Source: Gammaproteobacteria bacterium (GTDB taxonomy: Bacteria; Pseudomonadota; Gammaproteobacteria; UBA4575). From it: DNA of 64,000 nt. A program made the position numbers and the translations under genes. Position 1 is the first letter of the stretch, and the number at the start of each line of letters is the position of its first letter. Under the pieces are notes generated by a model. It made no database searches, was not told where the DNA came from, and worked only from the letters and a program-made list of their open reading frames with translations. The stretch covers positions 248,001 to 312,000 of the forward strand of contig JANQOB010000018.1 of NCBI GenBank assembly GCA_028279275.1, written 5' to 3'. Positions 32,241 to 41,175 of the stretch are shown here, one piece after another.

Positions 32241-33038
32241 CTAACTAACTTGTAAGTGCCGAATTAAATTGTTATTACAATAATTTTGTGTATCTAAGAT
32301 AAATCTTTCTTGCAGAAGTTGTAATTGATGCACAATAAACATCAGTACAATACTGATACACAATGCAATAAGTGTCGAATTGAATGCCACACCTAGGCTT
32401 TCAGTTACTCCAGCAATATCCCCTTCAACCGCTTTATGGGCTTGCCCTAATGCATCACCAATTCCACGCACAGTGCCAAGAAAGCCTATTGAAGGAATGG
32501 CCCAGGTGATATAACGAATAATAGAGAGCTCGGAATCCAGTCGCTCTGATTCAGATTCACATACATTGGTCGTTGCAGAGGATACATCTTGAATGTTTTG
32601 TGTTGAGCTGAAGCGATGCAGTGCAACATTCAGTGCTCGGGGCAATAAATAATTTTGCTCATCTTCAGGCAGATTTTGAATTTGCCTAGTTAATTCTCGA
32701 GTATCTTGCGGTAAAAACTTTATACCTTCTTTCGCATGTAGCAAGTCTTTTTCTAGCAAGCTGCGTTCACGCAGCAGGTTAACTACTTTGAAGGCCATAA
32801 TACATAAAGCCCAAAACATTAATATGAAACAGGCCTCTTGTTCATAATCACGGATCAGCACATAAATGGAACGTTTAGGAACATAATCCTTATCGATATT
32901 TATTTGTGCGGCTTGTTGTTCAAGTTCAGCTTCGGCATTAGGACGGATCACAGCAACATATGCAGCATGCACAATGATAATTATTATTAACAAACTAAAA
33001 ATTTGATATATAAACTCGAATGAGAAATTTTTTTTCAT
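32241..33038 (-). CDS. MotA/TolQ/ExbB-type proton channel protein
   Basis: A 265-residue inner-membrane protein. Helices are predicted at about 11-31, 69-87, 172-196 and 215-240. The last two carry the family signature: AIPSIGFLGTVRGIGDAL and GVAFNSTLIALCISIVLMF, which in ExbB/TolQ/MotA line the proton path. A cytoplasmic region separates helices 2 and 3 as in MotA/TolQ. Its partner would be an ExbD/TolR protein; none is present as such, but both vWA proteins downstream carry an ExbD-like helix. This makes it the motor of the operon. Confidence 0.85.
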   Translation of the reverse strand: MKKNFSFEFIYQIFSLLIIIIIVHAAYVAVIRPNAEAELEQQAAQINIDKDYVPKRSIYVLIRDYEQEACFILMFWALCIMAFKVVNLLRERSLLEKDLLHAKEGIKFLPQDTRELTRQIQNLPEDEQNYLLPRALNVALHRFSSTQNIQDVSSATTNVCESESERLDSELSIIRYITWAIPSIGFLGTVRGIGDALGQAHKAVEGDIAGVTESLGVAFNSTLIALCISIVLMFIVHQLQLLQERFILDTQNYCNNNLIRHLQVS

Positions 33039-33054
33039 AGATAATCGATGATAA

Positions 33055-33309
33055 TTAGATATCAGCAGGAAATGCTACAGGCTTATCCGCTGAAACTTCT
33101 TCAGTAGGAATGAATTCTTGCAGTGTTTCTACCTGACTGCGTTTATTAATATTTTGTTTAACAGTACTTTCATTATTAGTTGTATCGGTTACTTGCTCTT
33201 CTTTAGTTTGATCAGCTTGAGCACTATCATTTTCTTCTGCACTACTTACCACGAAAGAAAGCACAAACAGAGCCAATGTATAAATAAATAATTTAAACAA
33301 ATTTATCAT
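33055..33309 (-). CDS. Small exported protein of the vWA-ExbB operon
   Basis: An 84-residue protein with a signal peptide (MINLFKLFIYTLALFVLSFVV, cleavage near residue 24), a disordered acidic middle and a C-terminal motif EFIPTEEVSADKPVAFPADI. The low-complexity middle with a defined C-terminal tail suggests that the tail is the working part, perhaps a peptide that docks on a periplasmic partner. I do not recognise a named family. It sits between the PEGA/FGE gene (13 bases) and the channel gene (16 bases), so cotranscription is very likely. Confidence 0.65.
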   Translation of the reverse strand: MINLFKLFIYTLALFVLSFVVSSAEENDSAQADQTKEEQVTDTTNNESTVKQNINKRSQVETLQEFIPTEEVSADKPVAFPADI

Positions 33310-33322
33310 AACGTAATTTTAA

Positions 33323-35740
33323 TCAGTCTATATATCTCGCAATACGAAAGCCAACGTCAGTGCGTTTAGTGTTATCTCGATCACGATAACTTAACCGTGT
33401 ACTGCTTAAATCTCCCCGCATCCATGATGCGCCACGAATCACGTATTTTTCACCAGTATTTGGACCAACCGGGTCCGTGAAGATTTCATCACTTAAACTA
33501 GGGTAGATGCTGTGATAATCATGAGTCCATTCTGCAACATTACCGCCCATATCAAAAATTCCGAAATGATTTGCTGCAAAACTTCCTACAGGTGCTGCGA
33601 CGATAAAGCCGTCATTGTAATCAGGTAGTATGGGATCTAATAATTCTTTAGCGGATTGATCTGCATAATTTCCTGTAATTTTATTCGGAGGAAAGTTATT
33701 TCCCCATTCATAACGATACACCTGATTATCGCTTTTAACCCTGGCAACCCATTCCCACTCGCTTTCCGTAAGCAAACGATAACCAGAAGGAATGGGATTT
33801 TTAGCAACTAACTTACCATTTTTTTCATGGTACACAGGCTCAAGGCCATCTTTCTTACTTAACCAATTACAGTAGCTTGCAGCCTCTTGCCAACTAATAT
33901 TAACAACTGGCAATTTACCCGCAGATAAATCATGACCTTTATATGACCCCGAGCTATGTGAGCTATTAAATACTAAAAATTGCTGGTTGGTAATTTCGTG
34001 CACACTGACATAAAACGGTTTAACCAATTCCACAGTATGCAAGGTTTCATTAGAGCGTCGTCCTTGTTCACGCCGCGCCGCGCCCATAGAGAATTTCCCC
34101 CCAAAAATTAATTTTAACTCTTGACCTTCAGAAGTTCGCAATGTCTTCGGCTTACTAATATCGGATGTACTAGTGATGCGTGATAAAGTTACATCTAATA
34201 CTTGAGGCTCGTTAGCTTGTGGGGAAATCATTTTTTCATAAACTTGATAACCAGACTTTCTTATCTCAAGACGTTGACTTGCACTCGGTAAGGATAATTT
34301 TACGTTTCCGCTCCCCATAAATTTACCATTGATAAAAACTTCGGCATCTTGTGGTTCAACATTAAGAACTACTGTGCCTAATATCGCTTCCAAAGTGGCA
34401 GATATATTTTGTTGTTCTCCCGGTTTTAAGGTTACGGTTTGCTGGTTTGATCTAAACCCGGGCTTGCTGAGTGTAATATTATGTTCGATGTTAGGGCTTA
34501 AGCGTAAAGTAAAAGGTGTGATCCCTTGTTCTTCACCCGCTATTTCAACAATTGCTTTTGAAGGTGTGCTTGTAATAACCAAATGGCTTGGATTAGTAAA
34601 TAATTCAAGTACGGGTAGATTTATAGGTTGGTTCGCATCAACGAAGAATTCTTTTTCATACGGCAAAAAATCTTTATGCCGAAGTTCTAAACTATATTGT
34701 CCTGAATCCAACTCAAAAGATTGTGGTGTGATACCCTTTTTTTCTCCATCTATCCAAATTTCTGCGCCAACAGGGCGCGAATCGATTAACACTTCCGCCC
34801 AATCTGGAAGTAACTCAACATTTAGATTTTGTTCTAGTTCTTTTCCCTCTATCACTATTTGAGTGCTATAAGGCTGATAACGTTCAGCCGTGGCTTCTAA
34901 GTTATACGTACCTGCTTCGAGTTCTAATGACTGTATTGGAGTAGCACCTATCTTTAGGCTATCAATGGTGATCTCAACTTCTTTCTCCGCTTGGCTAGAT
35001 ATATTTAGAAAACCTGGTTTTTTTTCTAAAGTGAACGATAAAGTTTGCGATTGATGTTTACTAACTTTTATTTCTTTTTGTAAAGGCCGATAGCCGTCTT
35101 TGCTCGCTTCAATAAAATAATTTCCAGGCTGTACCAAGTAACGATCACGTATTTTTATTGGCCAAATGTCCCCGTGTAACGCAAGTCGATCAGGCGCAGG
35201 TTCGATCTCAATTAATAAAGTTTTAGCAGTAAAAATATATCCTAAAACAACCGCAAGTAAACCAAATATCAATATTCCTATAAACGCAAAAAAAGTTTTA
35301 AATCGTCGCTTGGATTTTTTTTCTTTTTTTGGCTCGGATAAAACAATTGGTTCGATTAATTCCCCATCGGAGGCAATCGCTTCATTTTGACTGACTAAAT
35401 GAGCATCATTTTCATACAAAGAAATAGAGAGCGTGTCGCCAATATGCTCACAGTGAAAAGCTGAACCTTCAATTTCTAAAATATCGTCGTGTTGGAGTTC
35501 TTTCTGTCCTGTTACAGGTTCATCATTTAGAAGAATTTTGATATTAGAATTATCAGCATCAATATAAGTTCGGTTAACAATAATTATCAAAAACGCAGGC
35601 TTTTGTTTTTGCCTTGAATTTTCATCAATAACAGGGACCTCTAAATCCGCATTTGGATGTGAACCTATAGATAAAGGAAAGTCTGCATGGGTGTAAAACC
35701 TAGGTCCTTTATGATCGGTTATACAAACTTGCTCAATCAT
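33323..35740 (-). CDS. FHA-like / PEGA-repeat / FGE-fold membrane protein
   Basis: An 805-residue single-pass protein. Residues 1-110 look like a divergent FHA fold (PLSIGSHPNADLEVP and LQHDDILEIEGSAFHCEH). A basic stretch and membrane helix follow (about 149-171). The outer part has about five PEGA-type repeats (about 175-530), recognisable from segments such as EAGTYNLEATAERYQPY and DSGQYSLELRHKDFLPYEK. Residues 550-805 form a formylglycine-generating-enzyme/sulfatase-modifying fold (MGGNVAEWTHDYHSIYP, VIRGASWMRGD, VGFRIARYI). No cysteine occurs at the usual FGE active site, so this copy is probably a binding domain. A TPR gene lies 13 bases upstream. Confidence 0.85.
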   Translation of the reverse strand: MIEQVCITDHKGPRFYTHADFPLSIGSHPNADLEVPVIDENSRQKQKPAFLIIIVNRTYIDADNSNIKILLNDEPVTGQKELQHDDILEIEGSAFHCEHIGDTLSISLYENDAHLVSQNEAIASDGELIEPIVLSEPKKEKKSKRRFKTFFAFIGILIFGLLAVVLGYIFTAKTLLIEIEPAPDRLALHGDIWPIKIRDRYLVQPGNYFIEASKDGYRPLQKEIKVSKHQSQTLSFTLEKKPGFLNISSQAEKEVEITIDSLKIGATPIQSLELEAGTYNLEATAERYQPYSTQIVIEGKELEQNLNVELLPDWAEVLIDSRPVGAEIWIDGEKKGITPQSFELDSGQYSLELRHKDFLPYEKEFFVDANQPINLPVLELFTNPSHLVITSTPSKAIVEIAGEEQGITPFTLRLSPNIEHNITLSKPGFRSNQQTVTLKPGEQQNISATLEAILGTVVLNVEPQDAEVFINGKFMGSGNVKLSLPSASQRLEIRKSGYQVYEKMISPQANEPQVLDVTLSRITSTSDISKPKTLRTSEGQELKLIFGGKFSMGAARREQGRRSNETLHTVELVKPFYVSVHEITNQQFLVFNSSHSSGSYKGHDLSAGKLPVVNISWQEAASYCNWLSKKDGLEPVYHEKNGKLVAKNPIPSGYRLLTESEWEWVARVKSDNQVYRYEWGNNFPPNKITGNYADQSAKELLDPILPDYNDGFIVAAPVGSFAANHFGIFDMGGNVAEWTHDYHSIYPSLSDEIFTDPVGPNTGEKYVIRGASWMRGDLSSTRLSYRDRDNTKRTDVGFRIARYID

Positions 35741-35753
35741 ATTAAATTTTTAA

Positions 35754-37292
35754 TTAAATCGGCTCTTCGCAGCGCACTAGAAAAGTTGTATCCGTCATTT
35801 CTGCCATTATTGTTATTACTTTACGCACATCGCGAAAACCGGAACGAGAGCCTACGATCGTATACTTGCCTGGTTTTAACTCAACTTCACGACTGGCAAA
35901 TTTCCCAAACTTGCCTACTTTATATATAGCAACATCCGTTTGGTTGTCTGACTGCAAAGTAATTAAAATAGGTTTGTTGGCTAACAATAAGAGCTCTTTT
36001 AAAGTTAAAGCTGCTTGTTCAATATTACTTCCAGGGTTATCCAGCGATTCAATTTTATTCAATAGTTGATTGGCATCGTTGGCAACAGAATCAGAACTTA
36101 AACGCAACTTATTTTGGATATGACTGTTTAAACGTGAAAGTATATCTTCTCGCTCTTGGCTGTGTTTTAAACCTTGCTGTGCTGATGCTGAATTTGGATT
36201 TAAAGCAAGAAGCTCCTCGTAGCTAAGTACCGCATTAGACCAATCTTGTCGATTTTCAAAATGTTGGGCTTCTGCGGTTAGTGTAGAAAGTTTTTCATCT
36301 AAAATAGCTTGATTAACGCGAGCTAAACCCTGTACAGGTTGGTCAGAGTTGGGAAACAAATTTTGTGCAGCTTTAAACGTAGCCCTAGCATCCTCATACT
36401 GGCGCTGTTTTAGCAACGCGTAACCTTGATTGATCATGCGGGTAAATTCTTGTTCTGCCAAGCGGTTGTTTACTCTATTGAGTGCAGCTTTCGCTTCTTG
36501 AGATAGGGGATCTAGCTCTGTTGCTTGCACATAAGTATTTTTTGCGTCACTAAACCTATTCGCGGCTTCTAATTTACCGCCTTTTTCAAGTAAGGAATAC
36601 AATTCTTCTATCGTTAAGGCACGCTTTAAACCATTTTGCGCTTGAGTATTATCTCCATCTATAGACTTGGCCAGCTCAAAATGCTGAGTAGCAATTATTT
36701 TTTCCGCTTGTATAAGCGCTAGTTCTCCTTTTTCTAAGTGCATTGCAAGTGTCGGAGCAACTTGTTGCTCTAGGCTGCTTAATAAATCAACGGTATCGTT
36801 ATATATTGTTATAGCTTGTTTGTATTCTTGTTTGCGATAGTGCTCGTCACCACGCGTACCTAAAACTAAAGCATTTCTAAATTCTTCAAGTGCCCATTTA
36901 TTTACTGCTTTACTTTCTAAAAATTTTTGCTTTTCAATAATTTGAAGCAAAAGGTTTTCAGATTCCTGTTTAAGTCTGCCCAGTTCTTCAGCTGTTAATG
37001 CTTGTATAGGCTCTATATTAGTTTCTATTGCAGGTTCAGGAGTAGTAATTTCAGCTGCGGGTGGTGTATCGTTCTGTGATTCAAGACCTGAACTATTAGC
37101 TTGGCGTTTTTCAGCGACATATTCTGGTAAGAATAAAAAAACAATCAACACGCAAAATATTAACAACCCAAAAGCAGTCCAAATAATAGGTTTGTATTTT
37201 ATATTTGTTGCTGAGCCTTGATTTTGCTCTGCAGGTATTCGCAATGATTCATAATCGATTGCTTCAATCGGGGTGACATCTTTATCAGACAT
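35754..37292 (-). CDS. TPR-repeat membrane protein
   Basis: A 512-residue protein. A cytoplasmic N-terminus (about 33 residues) and a membrane helix (about 35-54, IIWTAFGLLIFCVLIVFLFL) precede a long helical region with several tetratricopeptide-like repeats; examples are DEHYRKQEYKQAITIYNDTV, GYALLKQRQYEDARATFKAA and WSNAVLSYEELLALNPNSAS. The last 65 residues (GKFGKFASREVELKPGKYTI and SRSGFRDVRKVI) resemble one PEGA domain. Topology matches the downstream FHA-PEGA-FGE protein, and the two may interact in the periplasm. Confidence 0.8.
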   Translation of the reverse strand: MSDKDVTPIEAIDYESLRIPAEQNQGSATNIKYKPIIWTAFGLLIFCVLIVFLFLPEYVAEKRQANSSGLESQNDTPPAAEITTPEPAIETNIEPIQALTAEELGRLKQESENLLLQIIEKQKFLESKAVNKWALEEFRNALVLGTRGDEHYRKQEYKQAITIYNDTVDLLSSLEQQVAPTLAMHLEKGELALIQAEKIIATQHFELAKSIDGDNTQAQNGLKRALTIEELYSLLEKGGKLEAANRFSDAKNTYVQATELDPLSQEAKAALNRVNNRLAEQEFTRMINQGYALLKQRQYEDARATFKAAQNLFPNSDQPVQGLARVNQAILDEKLSTLTAEAQHFENRQDWSNAVLSYEELLALNPNSASAQQGLKHSQEREDILSRLNSHIQNKLRLSSDSVANDANQLLNKIESLDNPGSNIEQAALTLKELLLLANKPILITLQSDNQTDVAIYKVGKFGKFASREVELKPGKYTIVGSRSGFRDVRKVITIMAEMTDTTFLVRCEEPI

Positions 37293-37365
37293 AGCTTTTT
37301 AAGATCTTTTGACGTCCTTGTCATAACAAAGTGCTATGCAGGAGGTGAACTTTGTTTATTAATCA

Positions 37366-38547
37366 TTACAATTGTGCACTTTCGGTATCTGTAACAGTAT
37401 CTTCAAAAGCAAATCCAGTTTCATTGACATAAATTTCGCGCAGTAATTTACGCCATTGCTGATATTGTTCTTCGATAGATCCAGTTAGTTCAACGGTCTG
37501 CCCTTGAATTTCGACAACCATTGGACTTACCTCTGCTTGTAAAGAATCGCCAAGTTCTCGAATGGCTTCATTATGAATCTCTGCCTGTTCACTGATGTCC
37601 ATACCATTCTTATATAAGAGAGCACCCGTGGTGAATAAGCCCGGTCCACGCATCACCCCTGCAATCATGATGAGCGCTGCAACGAACTTAGTTTGTTTGG
37701 CACGCCTTTCAATTTCACGGCGTTGCTCAGCCTCGATCATGTAGTAATAACGCCAATTTTCATACGGTTCCCACATTGCACCGTAAAAGTTCGAGTAATG
37801 TTCGTTTATGGTATCTATGAATAAGAATTCACGATCACGTACTTTACGCACCCGGTTCAACATAGGGTCATCATTTGCTGGCAGGCGCGCAATGCTGCTT
37901 TGTCCATTTGGCCCCATACTTATGTAGCTAGCAAATGGCTGTGGAGAAATACCCGCCGCGTAGCGAAGTTCAGAAGTATTGCGTATGGTAATTAACTCAT
38001 CGTCAGAAAGCTTTTTACGGTACTTGCGTATATCATTCGCTATACGGTTGTACATATACTGGTAAACATCTCTTCCACGTTTTGAATAACGATAAGCTTC
38101 CTCATCCGCTTCTGTTTTGTAAGTTTTTTCAAACCATTCTGTACCCGTACTATCCCCTACATTAATCTTGAGAATCATCTCTTCACCGTTTGACGCCATG
38201 ATAGCTCCAGCAACAACAACATCAGCGATATAAGATTTTTCAGGTAATACTCTAATAGCTCCCCAACCATTTGAGCGTTGCATAGTCTCTTTTAAATGAT
38301 ATGCCATGTAGCGTGCTTCAGCTTGGCGAATGCCATCGTGCACGCCTTCTTTTTCTATCTGTTCTTCGCTTATTTCACCTTTTTCAAATAGCAAAATGCC
38401 AACGTCAAGTAATTTGCTTTCTTGCAACTGAATAGTTTCAGTTTCAATGTCTTCGGTGTCGCTGACCTTAACGGCTGTAGTGGAGCAACCGGTAAGAATT
38501 AAAATTAGAAGAAAACTTAAAGAGAGGTAGTTATTATTTTTATTCAT
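37366..38547 (-). CDS. Conserved-looking lipoprotein of the vWA-ExbB operon
   Basis: A 393-residue protein with a signal peptide and lipobox LTGC (lipidated Cys21). The mature chain contains ESKLLDVGILLFEKG, ARYMAYHLKETMQRSNGWGA and a hydrophobic patch (FVAALIMIAGVMRGPGLFTT, about 285-310). The second residue after the cysteine is Thr rather than Asp, so outer-membrane sorting is expected. I do not recognise a named domain. It lies 28 bases after the first gene of the operon and 73 bases before the TPR gene. Confidence 0.65.
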   Translation of the reverse strand: MNKNNNYLSLSFLLILILTGCSTTAVKVSDTEDIETETIQLQESKLLDVGILLFEKGEISEEQIEKEGVHDGIRQAEARYMAYHLKETMQRSNGWGAIRVLPEKSYIADVVVAGAIMASNGEEMILKINVGDSTGTEWFEKTYKTEADEEAYRYSKRGRDVYQYMYNRIANDIRKYRKKLSDDELITIRNTSELRYAAGISPQPFASYISMGPNGQSSIARLPANDDPMLNRVRKVRDREFLFIDTINEHYSNFYGAMWEPYENWRYYYMIEAEQRREIERRAKQTKFVAALIMIAGVMRGPGLFTTGALLYKNGMDISEQAEIHNEAIRELGDSLQAEVSPMVVEIQGQTVELTGSIEEQYQQWRKLLREIYVNETGFAFEDTVTDTESAQL

Positions 38548-38574
38548 AAGTTTTTATCATGTTAACTCAAATAG

Positions 38575-39345
38575 CTATTGTTTATCGGTAGCGTTCGAGG
38601 GCGGCGCACTAGCAGTGCTTTGTTGCGTTTTATATTTACGATATTCTTCCCAGAGTTTTTCCCGCAGCTCGGGGTCTTGTTCATTTTCAGCAGCTTCTCG
38701 CAGTTGTCTGGCAACCACATCGTCATCATCTCCACTTGGAATATTTTTCGGTGCCGTGCCACTGCTTCCTTTTCCTTGATCACCCTGGCTAGAATTATTT
38801 TCTGCCGCAGCTGCTGATCCTTTGGTTGTCTGTTGAGAATCGGCCTTAGCCAGTTGCTCTTCCTCGGAACCTGCCTGCTTTTCAGTTTCTTCCCCTGCAG
38901 CAAATTCATCTTCTCCATCTAAACCGGCTTGTGCAGCTTCTTTTGCCTCATGCTCTCTTTCTTGTGCTTGTTTTTGTTCTTCAGCTTTTTCAAGTTCTTT
39001 ATGTAGTTGCTCGTCATAGTCGCGTAGTTCTTTTTCAAGTTGTGCATCTAGCATCGCAACTTTTTCTTCACCCGTTTGTGCACTGGCTTGTTCTTGCTCA
39101 TTATCATTTTCCGCAGCAGCTTGTTCTTGTTTCTCATCTGACGAAGCATTAGATGAGTCACTCGTTTTACTTGCTTGTTTTTGTTCGTTGGAACTTTTCT
39201 CAGATGAAGAACTTTGTTCCGATTCAGTCTCAGTCTCAGAATTTGTGGAAGGTATAGAAGGCATGCCGCTGGAGGACGAAGTGCTACAAGCACTGATAAA
39301 AGCGCAAAAGATTAAAACCAGCAGCAGATTGACAACAACGCCCAT
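38575..39345 (-). CDS. Low-complexity acidic lipoprotein, first gene of the vWA-ExbB operon
   Basis: A 256-residue protein starting MGVVVNLLLVLIFCAFISAC, whose signal peptide ends in the lipobox ISAC. The mature part is mostly Glu, Gln, Ser, Lys and Ala repeats, including a probable coiled coil (DAQLEKELRDYDEQLHKELE). A short conserved-looking C-terminal segment follows: DDDVVARQLREAAENEQDPE and LREKLWEEYRKYK. The start at 39345 is chosen to place the signal peptide at the N-terminus; the frame extends to 39429. A flexible tether between outer membrane and the machine would fit, but that is inference. Confidence 0.6.
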   Translation of the reverse strand: MGVVVNLLLVLIFCAFISACSTSSSSGMPSIPSTNSETETESEQSSSSEKSSNEQKQASKTSDSSNASSDEKQEQAAAENDNEQEQASAQTGEEKVAMLDAQLEKELRDYDEQLHKELEKAEEQKQAQEREHEAKEAAQAGLDGEDEFAAGEETEKQAGSEEEQLAKADSQQTTKGSAAAAENNSSQGDQGKGSSGTAPKNIPSGDDDDVVARQLREAAENEQDPELREKLWEEYRKYKTQQSTASAPPSNATDKQ

Positions 39346-39860
39346 ATCGGAATGTAAACCGTACTCAGCCTTTATTAATAGATTGAAGCTAAAATATCTA
39401 TGAAAACTACAGTAATTACTATACTGCAATTGAGAAAATCTAGCTCAAAAATGCTGTAACTCTATGACATTTTTTTATCTGTCTTAGTTCCTGGCCCTAA
39501 ACGAAGAAAATAAGGCTTTCTAAGTGAGATAAACCTTATAATTAGTGTCATATTGGCTTGTGCGAATTCCATTTTGTAGGCGAACTAGTGCGGAAGAAAT
39601 GTAAGAAAAATTGATTGATAAGTTCATATAGTGTCACAAGCACATGCTCAGAATAAATCGCATTGCCTTATATGTTTAGCTTCTATAGACAGGAACTATT
39701 TAGTTGATTGATAGTCATAATATTATAAGGAAGTCCCCGTGCCACGGATGGCATATCCACTTGTTCAGATAATTCTTTTTTGACTTGCATCAGTTTATAG
39801 TCTTTACATGATAGTCTAGCTAATGGGCTTCACTTGCAGTGTTTTGTTAGGAGCGTTGTA
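39346..39860. other. 515-base intergenic region between divergent genes
   Basis: No reading frame of note. It should hold the promoter of the nine-gene operon (minus strand); a TATAGT (39418-39423) with TTGAGC 19 bases upstream is a weak candidate. On the plus strand, a hairpin TGCC-ACGGAT-GGCA (39740-39753) and AAGGAAGT lie about 110-130 bases before the hydroxylase gene. Confidence 0.4.
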
Positions 39861-40667
39861 ATGATTGAATCTTTGATAAGCCAAGACGCATTAATACGTT
39901 TTAGTATTTTTTTAGTTCTTTTTATCATTTTTGCCACATGGGAAGTCGTTGCCCCGCGACGCATGCAAATATATCCAAAAGCTATCCGCTGGGCTAATAA
40001 CCTTTCAATAAGCACGATCAATGCCTTGATCACATGGCTTTTGGTTCCTGTTACGGTTCTCTTTATAGCCGCTTCGGTAGAATCATCAGGTTATGGTTTA
40101 TTAAATATGATTGAAATGCCATATTGGATTTCAATTATCGTTGCTGTTTTGTTACTAGATTTAGCAATATATACACAACATGTCATTTTTCACAAAGTAG
40201 AATTTTTGTGGCGTTTACATCGCATGCATCATGCTGATTTAGAGTTTGATGTAACTACAGCGGTTCGTTTTCACCCGATAGAAATTACACTGTCTTTAGG
40301 GATAAAGCTTTGTATGGTGACTTTGATAGGAGCCCCTGTTATTGCAGTATTAATATTTGAAGTCTTGCTTAATGCCACATCACTATTCAATCATTCAAAT
40401 ATCCGCATACCAAAGCCGATTGAAAAAATATTGAGACTATTTGTTGTTACTCCGGAGATGCATCGTGTGCATCATTCTATTATTCGTGAAGAGACTGATA
40501 GCAATTTTGGTTTTAATCTACCTTGGTGGGACTACATTTTTAAAACTTATCGAGCCCAACCTAAAATGGGGCATTTAAATATGACTATAGGTATTGAAAG
40601 TTTTAGAGATAAACGCGAACTATGGCTTGATCGTTTATTGTTGCAACCGTTTAGGAATACAAATTAA
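39861..40667 (+). CDS. Sterol desaturase / fatty acid hydroxylase superfamily protein
   Basis: A 268-residue integral membrane di-iron hydroxylase. The histidine clusters are in family order: HVIFH, LHRMHH, FNHSNI and MHRVHHS. Four hydrophobic segments flank them. Such enzymes hydroxylate or desaturate lipid or sterol-like chains; the substrate is unknown. The start at 39861 follows TTAGGAGCG at good spacing. The stop overlaps the stop of the convergent PqiA-like gene. Confidence 0.87.
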   Translation: MIESLISQDALIRFSIFLVLFIIFATWEVVAPRRMQIYPKAIRWANNLSISTINALITWLLVPVTVLFIAASVESSGYGLLNMIEMPYWISIIVAVLLLDLAIYTQHVIFHKVEFLWRLHRMHHADLEFDVTTAVRFHPIEITLSLGIKLCMVTLIGAPVIAVLIFEVLLNATSLFNHSNIRIPKPIEKILRLFVVTPEMHRVHHSIIREETDSNFGFNLPWWDYIFKTYRAQPKMGHLNMTIGIESFRDKRELWLDRLLLQPFRNTN

Positions 40668-41143
40668 TTTTGGTGATTTTCGACAAACAAAACGATTTGT
40701 TGAGTAAGCCACATAATTAATATAGCTGCTCCAGCATAAGCATATAGTCCATAATGTTTTTCAACATTACCTATTGCACCTAGCTTAACGACTACCACTA
40801 AAATCGCTACTACAAAAACGTCTAACATAGACCACCTGCCAAAGCGGTGTATCCATTCAAGAAGCTTTTTTGTACTTTTGCTCAGCAAGGGGCTTAGGAT
40901 CAGTTTTGCTAATAAACCTAATTTAATAATAGGCAAAATGACACTAAATAAAAAAATGACTAAAAATAAAAATACTTGCCCTTGTTGCAGTAAATTCCAG
41001 CAAGCACTTAGAATAGAGAAAGTATTATGAACAAAGATAAATTTTGTGAAGGTGATAATAGGCGCAACTAGCCCAACTGTGAGTAATATTGTGGCAAGGC
41101 CCAATAAAAGTAATAAAATTGATTTGTTTTCGGTCAACTGCAT
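40664..41143 (-). CDS. Paraquat-inducible protein A (PqiA) domain protein
   Basis: A 159-residue membrane protein with four helices. The segments LFSVILPIIKLGLLAKLI and FGRWSMLDVFVVAILVVVVKLG are the PqiA signature. It contains a single PqiA unit and lacks the zinc-ribbon cysteines of full-length PqiA. PqiA proteins work with PqiB/MCE proteins in lipid movement across the envelope, but no pqiB is present here. It overlaps the stop of the fatty acid hydroxylase gene by 4 bases. Confidence 0.85.
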   Translation of the reverse strand: MQLTENKSILLLLLGLATILLTVGLVAPIITFTKFIFVHNTFSILSACWNLLQQGQVFLFLVIFLFSVILPIIKLGLLAKLILSPLLSKSTKKLLEWIHRFGRWSMLDVFVVAILVVVVKLGAIGNVEKHYGLYAYAGAAILIMWLTQQIVLFVENHQN

Positions 41144-41175
41144 AGACTGGAAAATTTTTAGTTAGTTATTTAAAC

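Noticed and set aside
39740..39753. Hairpin TGCC-ACGGAT-GGCA upstream of the fatty acid hydroxylase as a CsrA site or second decoy RNA
   Set aside because: Only one GGA hairpin and one further GGA are present, with no terminator and no cluster of motifs. It could occur by chance.
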